DNA from: JADGHX01 sp037200125
GTDB taxonomy: Bacteria > Pseudomonadota > Gammaproteobacteria > Steroidobacterales > Steroidobacteraceae
Direction of reading: 5' to 3'
Length of the DNA stretch: 64,000 bases
NCBI GenBank assembly: GCA_037200125.1
Contig: JBBCGS010000006.1
Span: 620,001-684,000 of the forward strand
Position 1 is the first letter of the stretch. Every line of letters begins with the position of its first letter. Position numbers and translations under genes: made by a program. This document shows positions 1-7,733 of this stretch, one piece after another. The notes beneath the pieces were generated by a model, which worked only from the letters and a program-made list of their open reading frames with translations, did not search any database and was not told where the DNA came from.

Positions 1-1
1 C

Positions 2-2296
2 TACGACGTGCGCAGCCATGCACTGGAAGCTGTGGCAGATCTCACCGCCACACCGATCGGCATACGCGATCTCGATCACGACGGCACGGGTGAACTGATC
101 GCATTCTGGAGTGAGTCCGGCACCAGCCGGATCGACGTCTACGATCTGCAGATGTCGAAGTTGCTCGCGTCCTATCCTGTCAAGGCCGGTATCGTTCCGG
201 CAGTGGCACTGGGTAATTTCGACGACGACGCGCAATGGGAGATCGCCACGAGCGCCGGTATCGTCTACGAGATCACGCTCGATGGCATCCGGGAGGATGG
301 ATCCTTTGCCGACATTACGGACGGTAACTGGATCGAATTCATGACGGCCGCGGACGTAGACGCCGACGGCAAGGACGAGATCGTGGCCGCTTACTGGTCG
401 CGAGTGACTGTGATCGATCACGACATGCGGGCCGTGAAGTGGAGTGCCTCGGCATCGGTCAACTCCTCCGCTCAGTTGAACGTCCTGAAGGCGATCGATC
501 TTGTCGGCAACCCGACGCCAGAGGTGGTGATCGGCCAGGTCGGCCACCCAGCCGCGGCGGGCAACTTCGTCATCTTCGATGGCACCACCGGCACCGAGCT
601 ACGCACCATCGAGCATCCCGACGTCGGGGTGTTCGGTCTCAACGCGTGCGACGTCGACGGCGATGGTGCTCGCGAGATGATCGCCGGGCTCACCCGTCCC
701 GAAGTCGGACCCGATCGGCTGTACGTCTACGATCCGGCCACGGGCCTCCTCAAGTGGCGCAGCACCGACGAGGCCGGTCTTCTCCGTGCCGCGACGATGG
801 CCGACGCAGATGATGATGGCCGGGATGAGATTGCCTTCGCGCCCTACCAGGTGTTCGGTGTCGGAGACCTGCGGCTGCACGGCTACGATGCCGGCACGTT
901 CTCGCATCGATGGACAACCGCTTCACCGATGCTGCCGCAACTCGGCGCGGACTCACTGAACTCGCTCGCCGTCGGCGATGCTGATGGCGACGGCGACACG
1001 GACATCGTGGTCGGATCCAGTCAGAACGGCACCGGCCGGATCTGGATAGTGGACGGCCGCACCCGCACCCTGGCGAAGGCGATTCAGGTCGGCGGTTTAG
1101 GGACACAGGTGCGTGCCGTGACGCTCGCCAATCTTGCAGGTGATGGTGGTCTCGAGATCGCAGCGGGTACGTCCAATGGCGTGCTCGAAGTCATACGCGG
1201 CACCGACGGCGGGATGGCGTGGCAGGCAAGCTGGGGCGGAAGTGAAGCAAGAGAGCTGAAGACGGCGGATTTCAATGCCGATGGCGTCACCGATGTGCTG
1301 CTGCGGGTGGCGCCCGAAAGCACGAGCGAGGTGTTCATCGTGGATGGCGCTTCGCGCAGTGTCCGGCCGCTCAACCAGACCTGTGCCGCATCGATCTTGC
1401 CATTCGGCGCGGCGGGCACCTCCACGCCCGAGGTCGTCATCGGCGGATGCGATGGAACGCTGCGCGTCGTCGATCCGGTGAGCTCGAGCGTGCTGCAAAA
1501 TCGCTCGGTGTGCGCGGCTCCCGTCAACGCCATTGCACGCAGCAATCTACACAATGCTGGCACAGAAGATCTGCTGTTTGCCTGCGGCGAGCGCATTGGC
1601 TGGATTTCGCTTGCGACGGGTGAGTTCCGATTCATCACCGCCGTCGTGGGCGACCAGATCGGCCTCGGCAACAACCTGTTCTCCGGCCGTACACCGGCGG
1701 GCTCGGACTACATCGCCGTCAGCACGGCGGAAGGCATTGCCCAGCTGCTTCCGTCTGCCTCGCTCGCTGCCTACGTGAGCCCCTTCAATCCGACGACAAC
1801 GAATATCTACAGCATCCAGTCGGGAAGCACGCTGAACGAGTCGATGCGGTTCGGCGCGTTCGATACATCGAACGTCACGCTGGAGGTGGTGTCCCAGCCC
1901 CGCCACGGTCGGTTGACGATTACGAATGCGCAGACCGGACAGTTCAGGTACGAGTCCGACAGCACGTTCACCGGCATGGACCTGCTGGTTGTGCGGGCTC
2001 GGACTGCCCAGAGCACATCGGCTCCTACCACGATCCCGATAGCGGTCACGGCGAGAGATCCGAACCTGCCGCCGCCGCCCAGCGGCTCGAATCCATCTTC
2101 GGATGGCGGCGGTGGTGGTGGTGGCGGTGCGATGGATCTGAGCGTGGTCGCGATGTTCTGTCTGCTTCTATTGTGGCGACTGGGAACCACGTTCAGGCGC
2201 GGCAGCCCGCACGCTCACTGCAGTGAGGACGTCGAGCCGGGAGCGATTCGCGGCCGGGGCATCCACATCCCCACCACGTGCGGCAGGAGCGGATGA
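2..2296 (+). CDS. FG-GAP/VCBS-repeat surface protein, 5' partial, with Gly-rich C-terminal anchor
   Basis: The frame is open from the first complete codon of the window, so the gene starts upstream. About 764 residues are visible. Most of it is a series of Asp-rich calcium-loop motifs of the FG-GAP/VCBS type, such as DHDGTGE, DADGKDE, DVDGDGARE, DADDDGRDE and DADGDGDTD, which predict an integrin-like beta-propeller. A bacterial Ig-like module follows at about residues 600-690, with the signature QPRHG...TGMD. The C-terminus has a Pro/Ser linker, a run of eight Gly, a hydrophobic helix (about VVAMFCLLLLW) and basic residues, which resembles the GlyGly-CTERM tail processed by rhombosortase and exported by type II secretion. 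About 35 extra residues follow the basic cluster, which is unusual for that tail. Likely extracellular or surface attached; the ligand is unknown. Confidence 0.8.
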   Translation, partial: YDVRSHALEAVADLTATPIGIRDLDHDGTGELIAFWSESGTSRIDVYDLQMSKLLASYPVKAGIVPAVALGNFDDDAQWEIATSAGIVYEITLDGIREDGSFADITDGNWIEFMTAADVDADGKDEIVAAYWSRVTVIDHDMRAVKWSASASVNSSAQLNVLKAIDLVGNPTPEVVIGQVGHPAAAGNFVIFDGTTGTELRTIEHPDVGVFGLNACDVDGDGAREMIAGLTRPEVGPDRLYVYDPATGLLKWRSTDEAGLLRAATMADADDDGRDEIAFAPYQVFGVGDLRLHGYDAGTFSHRWTTASPMLPQLGADSLNSLAVGDADGDGDTDIVVGSSQNGTGRIWIVDGRTRTLAKAIQVGGLGTQVRAVTLANLAGDGGLEIAAGTSNGVLEVIRGTDGGMAWQASWGGSEARELKTADFNADGVTDVLLRVAPESTSEVFIVDGASRSVRPLNQTCAASILPFGAAGTSTPEVVIGGCDGTLRVVDPVSSSVLQNRSVCAAPVNAIARSNLHNAGTEDLLFACGERIGWISLATGEFRFITAVVGDQIGLGNNLFSGRTPAGSDYIAVSTAEGIAQLLPSASLAAYVSPFNPTTTNIYSIQSGSTLNESMRFGAFDTSNVTLEVVSQPRHGRLTITNAQTGQFRYESDSTFTGMDLLVVRARTAQSTSAPTTIPIAVTARDPNLPPPPSGSNPSSDGGGGGGGGAMDLSVVAMFCLLLLWRLGTTFRRGSPHAHCSEDVEPGAIRGRGIHIPTTCGRSG

Positions 2297-2351
2297 GTCT
2301 CGCGAAACTCAGCCACAGCTCCTGCCCGCGCCGGCTGTAACGCAGAGCCAG

Positions 2352-2960
2352 TCAAACCTTTCGAAGTCGCGCGATGGCCTCCGTCAGATACGTGCGGCGG
2401 CTCGGTGACTTGACGAGCACTGCGTACTGCGTGAGCTGAGCCCAGCGAAACTTGCGCGGAATCTCCATCTCCGGAAGCGTTGCGAAGAGACGGCTTCGAC
2501 CCGGAGCAAGGTAGAGAAGATCGAACAGCGCTTTCTCGGCGGTAGCGATCTTGGCGCCACCGGCATCCTTCACTTCGAAGCCACTGAACAGCTCCGGCGG
2601 AAGACGGTGGAACGACACCACACCGAGCGGTGTGCGGACCCGCCGGGGTCGGCCCAAGGTCACGGCATAGATGACAGCCGGTATCTGCTCAACGAGACCG
2701 TGATGAAACAGCGCGGACTGAAGAGAGATGTACGCCGGATACGGCGCTGAGATGAGCTCGGGAAGCGCGAACAGTGGAACGTCTGCGCTCTGCAGCCAGC
2801 GTCCGCGGCTCACATGGATGAGCAAGCCAGAGTGCGCGAGCCGCCGCAGAATCATGTGCGCATTCGCTGCGGTCACTTCGAGCGCCGCGGCCGCATCTCG
2901 TGTCTCGAATCCATGCGCGCCGAGACGCTTGAGACGCTGCGCGGCCTCGACTTGGTTCAT
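2352..2960 (-). CDS. AbiEi-like antitoxin of a type IV toxin-antitoxin pair
   Basis: This is a 202-residue protein. An N-terminal winged-helix region (about residues 1-60, EAAQRLKRLGAHGFETRDAA) is followed by the AbiEi C-terminal domain (HGLVEQIPAVIYAVTLGRPR, then TAEKALFDLLYLAPGRS). In the AbiE family this protein represses the operon and counteracts AbiEii without needing stable complex formation. The start is the ATG at 2960, which overlaps the stop of the upstream toxin gene as ATGA; the longer frame to 3011 would lie inside the toxin gene. Here the antitoxin is the second gene, the reverse of the order in the classic abiE operon. Identification rests on recognised sequence pattern only. 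Confidence 0.8.
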   Translation of the reverse strand: MNQVEAAQRLKRLGAHGFETRDAAAALEVTAANAHMILRRLAHSGLLIHVSRGRWLQSADVPLFALPELISAPYPAYISLQSALFHHGLVEQIPAVIYAVTLGRPRRVRTPLGVVSFHRLPPELFSGFEVKDAGGAKIATAEKALFDLLYLAPGRSRLFATLPEMEIPRKFRWAQLTQYAVLVKSPSRRTYLTEAIARLRKV

Positions 2961-3715
2961 GACTGGAACCCCTCGAGTGCGTTGACTACCTGCGCCTGCA
3001 AGTCCTCCCATGCACGACGCGGCCGATAGTGATTCTGGTACTCCGGCTCGAGGTAGGCCAGCACCTGGCCGGCAAACTCGTCGTAACCCATGCTCATCGC
3101 ATTCTCGATTGCTCGCGGAAGATTCGATGCGATCCCTGTGGGTAGTGCAGAACTGGCCGCCCCCGCATCCAGAAGTAGCTTCAGGTCAAAGATGTCGCGC
3201 GCTTGCGTTTGGGAACGCAGGGCGAGAGCGGCGATCTTCTGTGCAAGAACGGCCCGCGCGGTGTAGTGCTGCACGAGTATCGGGTAGAGCCGATAGCGCC
3301 GGATGACCTCAGGGTCTACGGCCTCGTGCGCAACACCCTCGTCGAGTGCACGGCGTGAGAACTCGATCTTGGTTGGAATGTCAGAACCGGCCGCCGCGGA
3401 CCGCAAAGCGATTTTCCAGCGCTGAGTCGTCTCAGTCTGCTTGGGCCGCGACACCTGCAAAATTTCGATCTGCTGCGCGCGCAGCGTCTGCAGGAAAGGA
3501 GTTGCCTCAAGAACGCGATCGACGTTGTTCCGAAGCGTGGCGACCGACACCGTTCGGATATCGAGGTCTATGTCTTCGGAGTAGCGGATGCTCTTGTGGA
3601 AGAAGCGGAGGTTGCAGCCGCCCTTCAAGGCGTACAACGCCCTGTCCGCACGAGCACTGAAAGCTCGCAGGAAGAGAAGATGGAAGACCTCGATTGCCTC
3701 GCGCGCAGACCACAT
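2957..3715 (-). CDS. AbiEii/AbiGii-family nucleotidyltransferase toxin
   Basis: This is a 252-residue nucleotidyltransferase-like toxin. The diagnostic motifs are in order: KGGCNLRFF followed by YSEDIDLD (the GG-S/T and DxD nucleotidyltransferase motif), then a conserved Lys helix (VLAQKIAALALR) and the C-terminal ARDIFDLKLL motif typical of AbiEii. Family members transfer nucleotides (GTP or CTP class) to tRNA or other RNA and stop growth until balanced by AbiEi. I chose the ATG at 3715, preceded by GAGGAG at a good distance; an ATG at 3733 lies inside the operator palindrome and only about 6 bases from the predicted transcription start. The stop overlaps the AbiEi-like gene by 4 bp, so the two are translationally coupled. 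Confidence 0.82.
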   Translation of the reverse strand: MWSAREAIEVFHLLFLRAFSARADRALYALKGGCNLRFFHKSIRYSEDIDLDIRTVSVATLRNNVDRVLEATPFLQTLRAQQIEILQVSRPKQTETTQRWKIALRSAAAGSDIPTKIEFSRRALDEGVAHEAVDPEVIRRYRLYPILVQHYTARAVLAQKIAALALRSQTQARDIFDLKLLLDAGAASSALPTGIASNLPRAIENAMSMGYDEFAGQVLAYLEPEYQNHYRPRRAWEDLQAQVVNALEGFQS

Positions 3716-3730
3716 CGGCCCGCTCCTCGA

Positions 3731-3774
3731 CATTGCTTGTAAACAACATTAGTGTTGATTATGAGCAATGTCAA
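3731..3774 (-). promoter_or_regulatory. Promoter plus 40-bp imperfect palindromic operator of the AbiE pair
   Basis: On the minus strand, TTGACA at 3774-3769 is followed 17 bases later by TAATGT at 3751-3746, a good sigma-70 promoter pointing into the toxin gene. Bases 3731-3770 form a palindrome centred at 3750/3751, with arms CATTGCT / AGCAATG and 32 of 40 bases symmetric. It overlaps the -10 and the spacer, the position expected for autorepression by an AbiEi-type winged-helix protein. Confidence 0.7.
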
Positions 3775-3949
3775 TTTGCCTGGGCCGCCCACGCTGCGCG
3801 CGCGTGCGACGAGAGTGTTCACATCAACGGGGTAGCGGGTTCGCCCCCCGTATCAGCGCGTCTCATGCGAAACGGGGACCAGTACGGGGACTAGATGCAG
3901 GCTTTCGACATGAAGAGCCCGCTGCGGGATCGCTAAACGATTGATTAGT

Positions 3950-4025
3950 TGGTGGGCCGTGAAGGAGTCGAACCTTCGACCAAGAGATTAAGAGTCTCCT
4001 GCTCTACCAACTGAGCTAACGGCCC
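3950..4025 (-). tRNA. tRNA-Lys (anticodon CTT)
   Basis: Read on the minus strand, the full cloverleaf is present: acceptor GGGCCGT pairs with ACGGCCC, the D stem is GCTC/GAGC, and the anticodon loop CTCTTAA gives CTT. The T arm is intact and CCA is encoded. It is the last of four minus-strand tRNAs between 6.2 and 3.9 kb. Its 3' end faces the AbiE module. Confidence 0.95.
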
Positions 4026-4608
4026 AAAAATCTTGTCTGCATCAGACCTTTTGCGGGCCTGGTTCCGCGCGAACCCTTGCGGCTCACGAACCCGCAAAGC
4101 CGAGATATTTCAGGCACTTACGTGCGCCGTGTCCTTGCGGGGCGCGTAGTGTAACAGAGCCAAAGCCGGCTTGGGTATCCGCCAGCAAATCGCCATTGCG
4201 TTCGCACTCGAAACGCTGCGCGAACCGCGCCGCCCTTACCGCCTCGTAAGCTCGAGCGCCTCTGCGCGCGCCGTCCGATGCTCGCGACGAACCCGCTCCG
4301 CGGTTCGTTCGTGCGCACGAAGCGAACGCTCGCGATCACGCGCGTGCGGATAATTTTCCGCAAGCCGGCACGGGGTTTCAGCTGTAACGAAGGGATGTCG
4401 AGTCGACATCGTCGAAGAACGGACGCGCGGCAAGCTGCATCCCAGATCGCTGACAGACCCTGGACACCTGCTAACCGGCCCCTCCTCACAAGGACGGCAC
4501 TCGCCCCCCCACTCCCCCCAAGCCGGGTGCGTCGGGGAGGGGCCTTTTTCAAACGGCACGCGAGCGACAGGCGACACGCCACGCTTGGACATCACACCTG
4601 AAGGGGTT
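4026..4608. other. Non-coding spacer between tRNA-Lys and tRNA-His
   Basis: No supported gene. The open frames here have no family resemblance and overlap the tRNAs. A GC-rich stretch at about 4477-4550 has distant complementary segments (GGCCCCTCC and GGAGGGGCC followed by TTTTT) that could fold into a terminator-like structure on the plus strand. I would not call it more than that. Confidence 0.4.
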
Positions 4609-4685
4609 TGGGGTGAGCGACGGGACTCGAACCCGCGACAACCGGGATCACAACCCGGGGCTCTACCAACTGAGCTACGCCCACC
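4609..4685 (-). tRNA. tRNA-His (anticodon GTG)
   Basis: The minus-strand cloverleaf has the extra 5' G (-1) opposite the discriminator C that is typical of tRNA-His. The anticodon stem CCGGG/CCCGG encloses TTGTGAT, giving GTG. CCA is encoded. Confidence 0.95.
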
Positions 4686-4807
4686 ACCGATTTCGACTTT
4701 CCCCGGCGCCTCAACCACTTGGGTAACCAGTGCGACGCCCCGGCCGGGCGGCCTGAGGGGCGCGCAGTATATACGAACCGACCCGAACCTCTAGAGGTAG
4801 CGGATTA

Positions 4808-4884
4808 TGGCGCGCCCGGAGGGACTCGAACCCCCGACCACCGGCTTAGAAGGCCGGTGCTCTATCCAGCTGAGCTACGGGCGC
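4808..4884 (-). tRNA. tRNA-Arg (anticodon TCT)
   Basis: Minus strand. The acceptor GCGCCCG pairs with CGGGCGC, the anticodon stem CCGGC/GCCGG encloses CTTCTAA giving TCT, and CCA is encoded. The CCA end faces tRNA-His, consistent with a shared tRNA transcript. Confidence 0.95.
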
Positions 4885-5000
4885 GGCGCTGAGGGGTGCG
4901 AATGGTGCCGCGTCGGGTGACGATGTGCCAGTGCCCTGCGGCCAATGCGGCCCGATCCTTGCCCCTGACATCGGCCTCGCGGAGGATTGCGGCCCTTCCA

Positions 5001-5636
5001 ATGATCAAACAACACATCCGGCTCGTGTCCTCGGTTCTTGCCGGGGTGATCCTGTACTTCGTGCTTCCGCACGACTGGCGGGAGATCACTCGCGTGCTCA
5101 TCGGCTGGAATGCGGGGGTGTTGCTCTTCATCGCATTGGTCTTCCAGCTAATGTCCAGCCTGGACGCCACGCAGATCAGCAAGCGTTACGCGCCGGAAGA
5201 TGAAGCCGCGCCGGTAATCCTGATCATCAGCGTCATCGGGGCGATTCTGGCGATGGCGTCGATCGTGGCCTACCTATCGACTCTTGATGAGGTGAGCCGC
5301 TCGCATAGAGCCCTGCATATTGGGCTGGCGTCACTCACTGTCATCGACACCTGGGTTCTCATCCCGACGATGTTTACGCTGCACTACGCAGACATGTTTT
5401 ACAGCGTCGGCGCGAAAGAGCGTCCGCTACGATTTCCGGATACGGGCGAGCCTTTGTTCTGGGACTTCGCCTACTTTTCCTTCACGATCTCCGCTGCCTG
5501 CCAGACTGCGGACATCTCGACCGCCCAGGGCACGATCCGCAAGGTCGTGATCGCGCACAGCGTGCTCTCGTTCCTCTTCAACGCCTCGATTCTGGGATTC
5601 GCGATCAATGTCACGGCCGGACTGATCGGCAAGTAG
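5001..5636 (+). CDS. DUF1345 family inner-membrane protein
   Basis: A 211-residue integral membrane protein with about five hydrophobic segments (near residues 7-22, 36-52, 70-90, 106-126 and 185-205). The DUF1345 hallmarks are present: a central ALHIGLASLTVIDTWVL segment, then FWDFAYFSFTISAACQTADI, where the conserved F-Y-F-S-F and TaDI residues lie. The family function is not known. The frame is open upstream to 4896, but the ATG at 5001 matches the usual family length and N-terminal hydrophobic start. The gene runs opposite to the neighbouring tRNAs. Its stop codon is followed directly, in the same frame, by a nucleotidyltransferase remnant. Confidence 0.75.
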   Translation: MIKQHIRLVSSVLAGVILYFVLPHDWREITRVLIGWNAGVLLFIALVFQLMSSLDATQISKRYAPEDEAAPVILIISVIGAILAMASIVAYLSTLDEVSRSHRALHIGLASLTVIDTWVLIPTMFTLHYADMFYSVGAKERPLRFPDTGEPLFWDFAYFSFTISAACQTADISTAQGTIRKVVIAHSVLSFLFNASILGFAINVTAGLIGK

Positions 5637-5858
5637 GAAGAGACGGTCGCTCTATCCACTGAGCTTCAGGCCGAGATTGCCTTCAAATTGCAGGGCAACG
5701 TCAATAATCCGCGTCGTATACAGGATCTCGAGGACATCCGGGCACTGTTGCGAGCCAATAGCGACACGCTGAATCTGGATGAGGTACGGGAATACTTTCG
5801 ATTGTTCGAACGAGAATCCCTGCTGGACGATCTCTTGAATGAAACAAAATCACCCTGA
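5637..5858 (+). pseudogene. C-terminal remnant of a nucleotidyltransferase-type protein
   Basis: After the DUF1345 stop the same frame stays open for about 73 codons without a start codon. The readable part contains EIAFKLQGNVNNPRR, QDLEDIRALLRAN and EVREYFRLFERESLLDDLL. This pattern matches the C-terminal end of stand-alone MNT-type nucleotidyltransferases often found beside small partner ORFs. The catalytic N-terminal half is absent, so this is a remnant left by deletion or recombination. The family assignment is from memory of the motif; a protein search would settle it. Confidence 0.55.
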
Positions 5859-6033
5859 CTCGCCGCCACCGCCGCTCCACTTGATTGCCGCCGAAGGCGG
5901 CGTCGCGGCTCCGCCCGCCGCGGATCGAGATCCGTATGAGTTGTTGGATAGCCTGATGGTCGTCGTGGAGGCCCTATGTCCAACGTGGCCCGAGCGCGAG
6001 AACTTCAACGGCACGGAAAAATTCAAACTCTAG
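5839..6033 (+). CDS. Small hypothetical protein, partner ORF of the nucleotidyltransferase remnant
   Basis: A 64-residue ORF overlapping the end of the remnant by 20 bp. It has a Pro-rich N-terminus and a compact C-terminal segment, DPYELLDSLMVVVEALCPTW, followed by PER. No catalytic motif and no membrane segment are visible, and I see no good ribosome site upstream. The overlap with the remnant suggests that it was the second gene of a two-gene module and is now probably not expressed. Function unknown. Confidence 0.4.
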   Translation: MKQNHPDSPPPPLHLIAAEGGVAAPPAADRDPYELLDSLMVVVEALCPTWPERENFNGTEKFKL

Positions 6034-6100
6034 ACGACCACCGGTTGGCTGCCGCCAATCGCAGTCGCGACCGACTGGCATCCGGCAACCGTCAGTGAAT

Positions 6101-6177
6101 TGGTCGGGGCGACAGGAGTTGAACCTGCGACCCTCTGCTCCCAAAGCAGATGCTCTACCAGGCTGAGCTACGCCCCG
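6101..6177 (-). tRNA. tRNA-Pro (anticodon TGG)
   Basis: Minus strand. The acceptor CGGGGCG pairs with CGCCCCG, the anticodon stem TCTGC/GCAGA encloses TTTGGGA giving TGG, and CCA is encoded. It is the first tRNA of the minus-strand series, about 40 bp downstream of the cysS stop. Confidence 0.95.
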
Positions 6178-6219
6178 ACACAGGAAGGACGCGGAGTGTA
6201 GCCGCAGAAGCGGCTGCGG

Positions 6220-7683
6220 TCACTTCCGTCGCCAGGTCGCCTTGCCGCCCGGTTTGTCCTCGACGATCACGTCCGCCGCGAGCAACTCGTCTCGCAGGCG
6301 GTCGGACTCAGCGAAGTTCTTGGAGGTGCGGGCAGCCGCGCGGGCATCCACGAGCTTCTGAACGTCCTCGTCGGTGAGGCCCGCACCAGGCTTGACCGCG
6401 CCCTCGCCAGCCACCGTCGCGGGGCCGGCTAGCAGCGAACCCGTGCCACGCAGCTTGAACCACGCTTCGGGATCCATGCCGCCGATGCCGAGCACGCCCG
6501 CGAGATACCGCAGCTCCGCGCCAAGTGTCGCAGCAACCTTGTCCTTCTTCGCGTCGCGCGCGGTGTTGATCTCGCGCGTCAGTATCTGGATGACCGCCAG
6601 CGCTTCGGGCGTGTTGAAGTCGTCATCCATCACTTCATGGAAGCGCTTCGTGTGCTCGCCACGCGGCGGCTCCGCATCCGTCGGCAGGTCGCGCAGCGCG
6701 GTGTAAAGGCGGTTGAGCGCGGCGTCCGCCTGCTCGAGCAGATCCGGGGAATAGTTGATCGGCCCGTGATAGTGGCTCGACAGTAGAAAATACCGCATCA
6801 CTTCCGGATGGCGGATCTTCTCGAACACTTCGCGCACGGTGAAGAAATTGCCGAGCGACTTCGACATCTTCTCGTCGTTGATGTTGACGAAGCCGTTGTG
6901 CATCCAGAGGTTCACGAACTTCGCGCCGGTAGCCGCGCAGCTCTGTGCGATCTCGTTCTCGTGATGCGGGAACTTGAGGTCCTGGCCGCCGCCGTGAATG
7001 TCGAACGTCTCGCCGAGCTCCGCCTTCGACATGGCCGAGCACTCGATGTGCCAGCCCGGCCGGCCGCGGCCCCACGGCGACTCCCAGAACGGCTCGTTCG
7101 GTTTCGCCGCTTTCCACAGCACGAAATCGAGCGGATCGCGCTTCGTCTCGTCCACTTCGATGCGTGCGCCGGCGCGCAGGTCCGACAGAATCTTGCCCGA
7201 CAGCTTGCCGTAGCCCTCGAACTTCGCGACGGCATACAGCACGTCGCCGTCCGACGAGACGTACGCATACTCGCGATCGATGAGCTGCTGGATCATCTCG
7301 ACGATGTGGCCGATGTGCTGGGTCGCGCGCGGCTCCACGTCCGGCTTCAGCAAGCCGAGCTTCGCGCAATCCTCATCCATCGCCTGGATGTAGCGCTCCG
7401 CGAGCAGCAGGAATTTTTCGCCGCGCTCGTTGGCGCGCCGGATGATCTTGTCGTCGATGTCCGTGATGTTGCGGACGTACTTCACCTTATAGCCGCGATG
7501 CCGGAAGTAACGGGCCACGAGATCGAACACCGACAACATGCGGGCATGGCCGATGTGCAGGTAGTCGTACACCGTGATTCCGCAGGAATACATGCCCACG
7601 CGCCCCGGAACCATGGGCTTGAAGACTTCCTTCTGGCCCGTGAGGGAATTGTGGATGCGGATTGCCGGGAGCGTCTCGTTCAT
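6220..7683 (-). CDS. cysS: Cysteinyl-tRNA synthetase
   Basis: A 487-residue class I aminoacyl-tRNA synthetase that charges tRNA-Cys in the cytoplasm. The HIGH motif is YLHIGHAR near residue 38, with the Zn ligand Cys in MYSCGITVYD just before it; further Zn-ligand positions lie in WHIECSAMS and the HGGGQDLKFPHHENE segment; the KMSKS loop is DEKMSKSLGNFF near residue 275. DALR and anticodon-binding regions fill the C-terminus. Full length for the family. The gene is oriented towards the tRNA-Pro gene. gltX lies just upstream on the same strand with about 50 bp between them, so the two synthetase genes may share a transcript. Confidence 0.97.
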   Translation of the reverse strand: MNETLPAIRIHNSLTGQKEVFKPMVPGRVGMYSCGITVYDYLHIGHARMLSVFDLVARYFRHRGYKVKYVRNITDIDDKIIRRANERGEKFLLLAERYIQAMDEDCAKLGLLKPDVEPRATQHIGHIVEMIQQLIDREYAYVSSDGDVLYAVAKFEGYGKLSGKILSDLRAGARIEVDETKRDPLDFVLWKAAKPNEPFWESPWGRGRPGWHIECSAMSKAELGETFDIHGGGQDLKFPHHENEIAQSCAATGAKFVNLWMHNGFVNINDEKMSKSLGNFFTVREVFEKIRHPEVMRYFLLSSHYHGPINYSPDLLEQADAALNRLYTALRDLPTDAEPPRGEHTKRFHEVMDDDFNTPEALAVIQILTREINTARDAKKDKVAATLGAELRYLAGVLGIGGMDPEAWFKLRGTGSLLAGPATVAGEGAVKPGAGLTDEDVQKLVDARAAARTSKNFAESDRLRDELLAADVIVEDKPGGKATWRRK

Positions 7684-7733
7684 TCGTTCCGATCTGTGTT
7701 CGTAGTCACTGTGTCGAGCCGTGCGATCCGCGC

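Noticed and set aside
3780..3949. Integrase or attachment site next to tRNA-Lys
   Set aside because: No integrase-like frame and no duplicate of the tRNA 3' end were found within 1-3949.
4118..4582. 154-codon minus-strand frame in the tRNA region
   Set aside because: No family similarity and low-complexity basic composition; it lies between tRNA genes.
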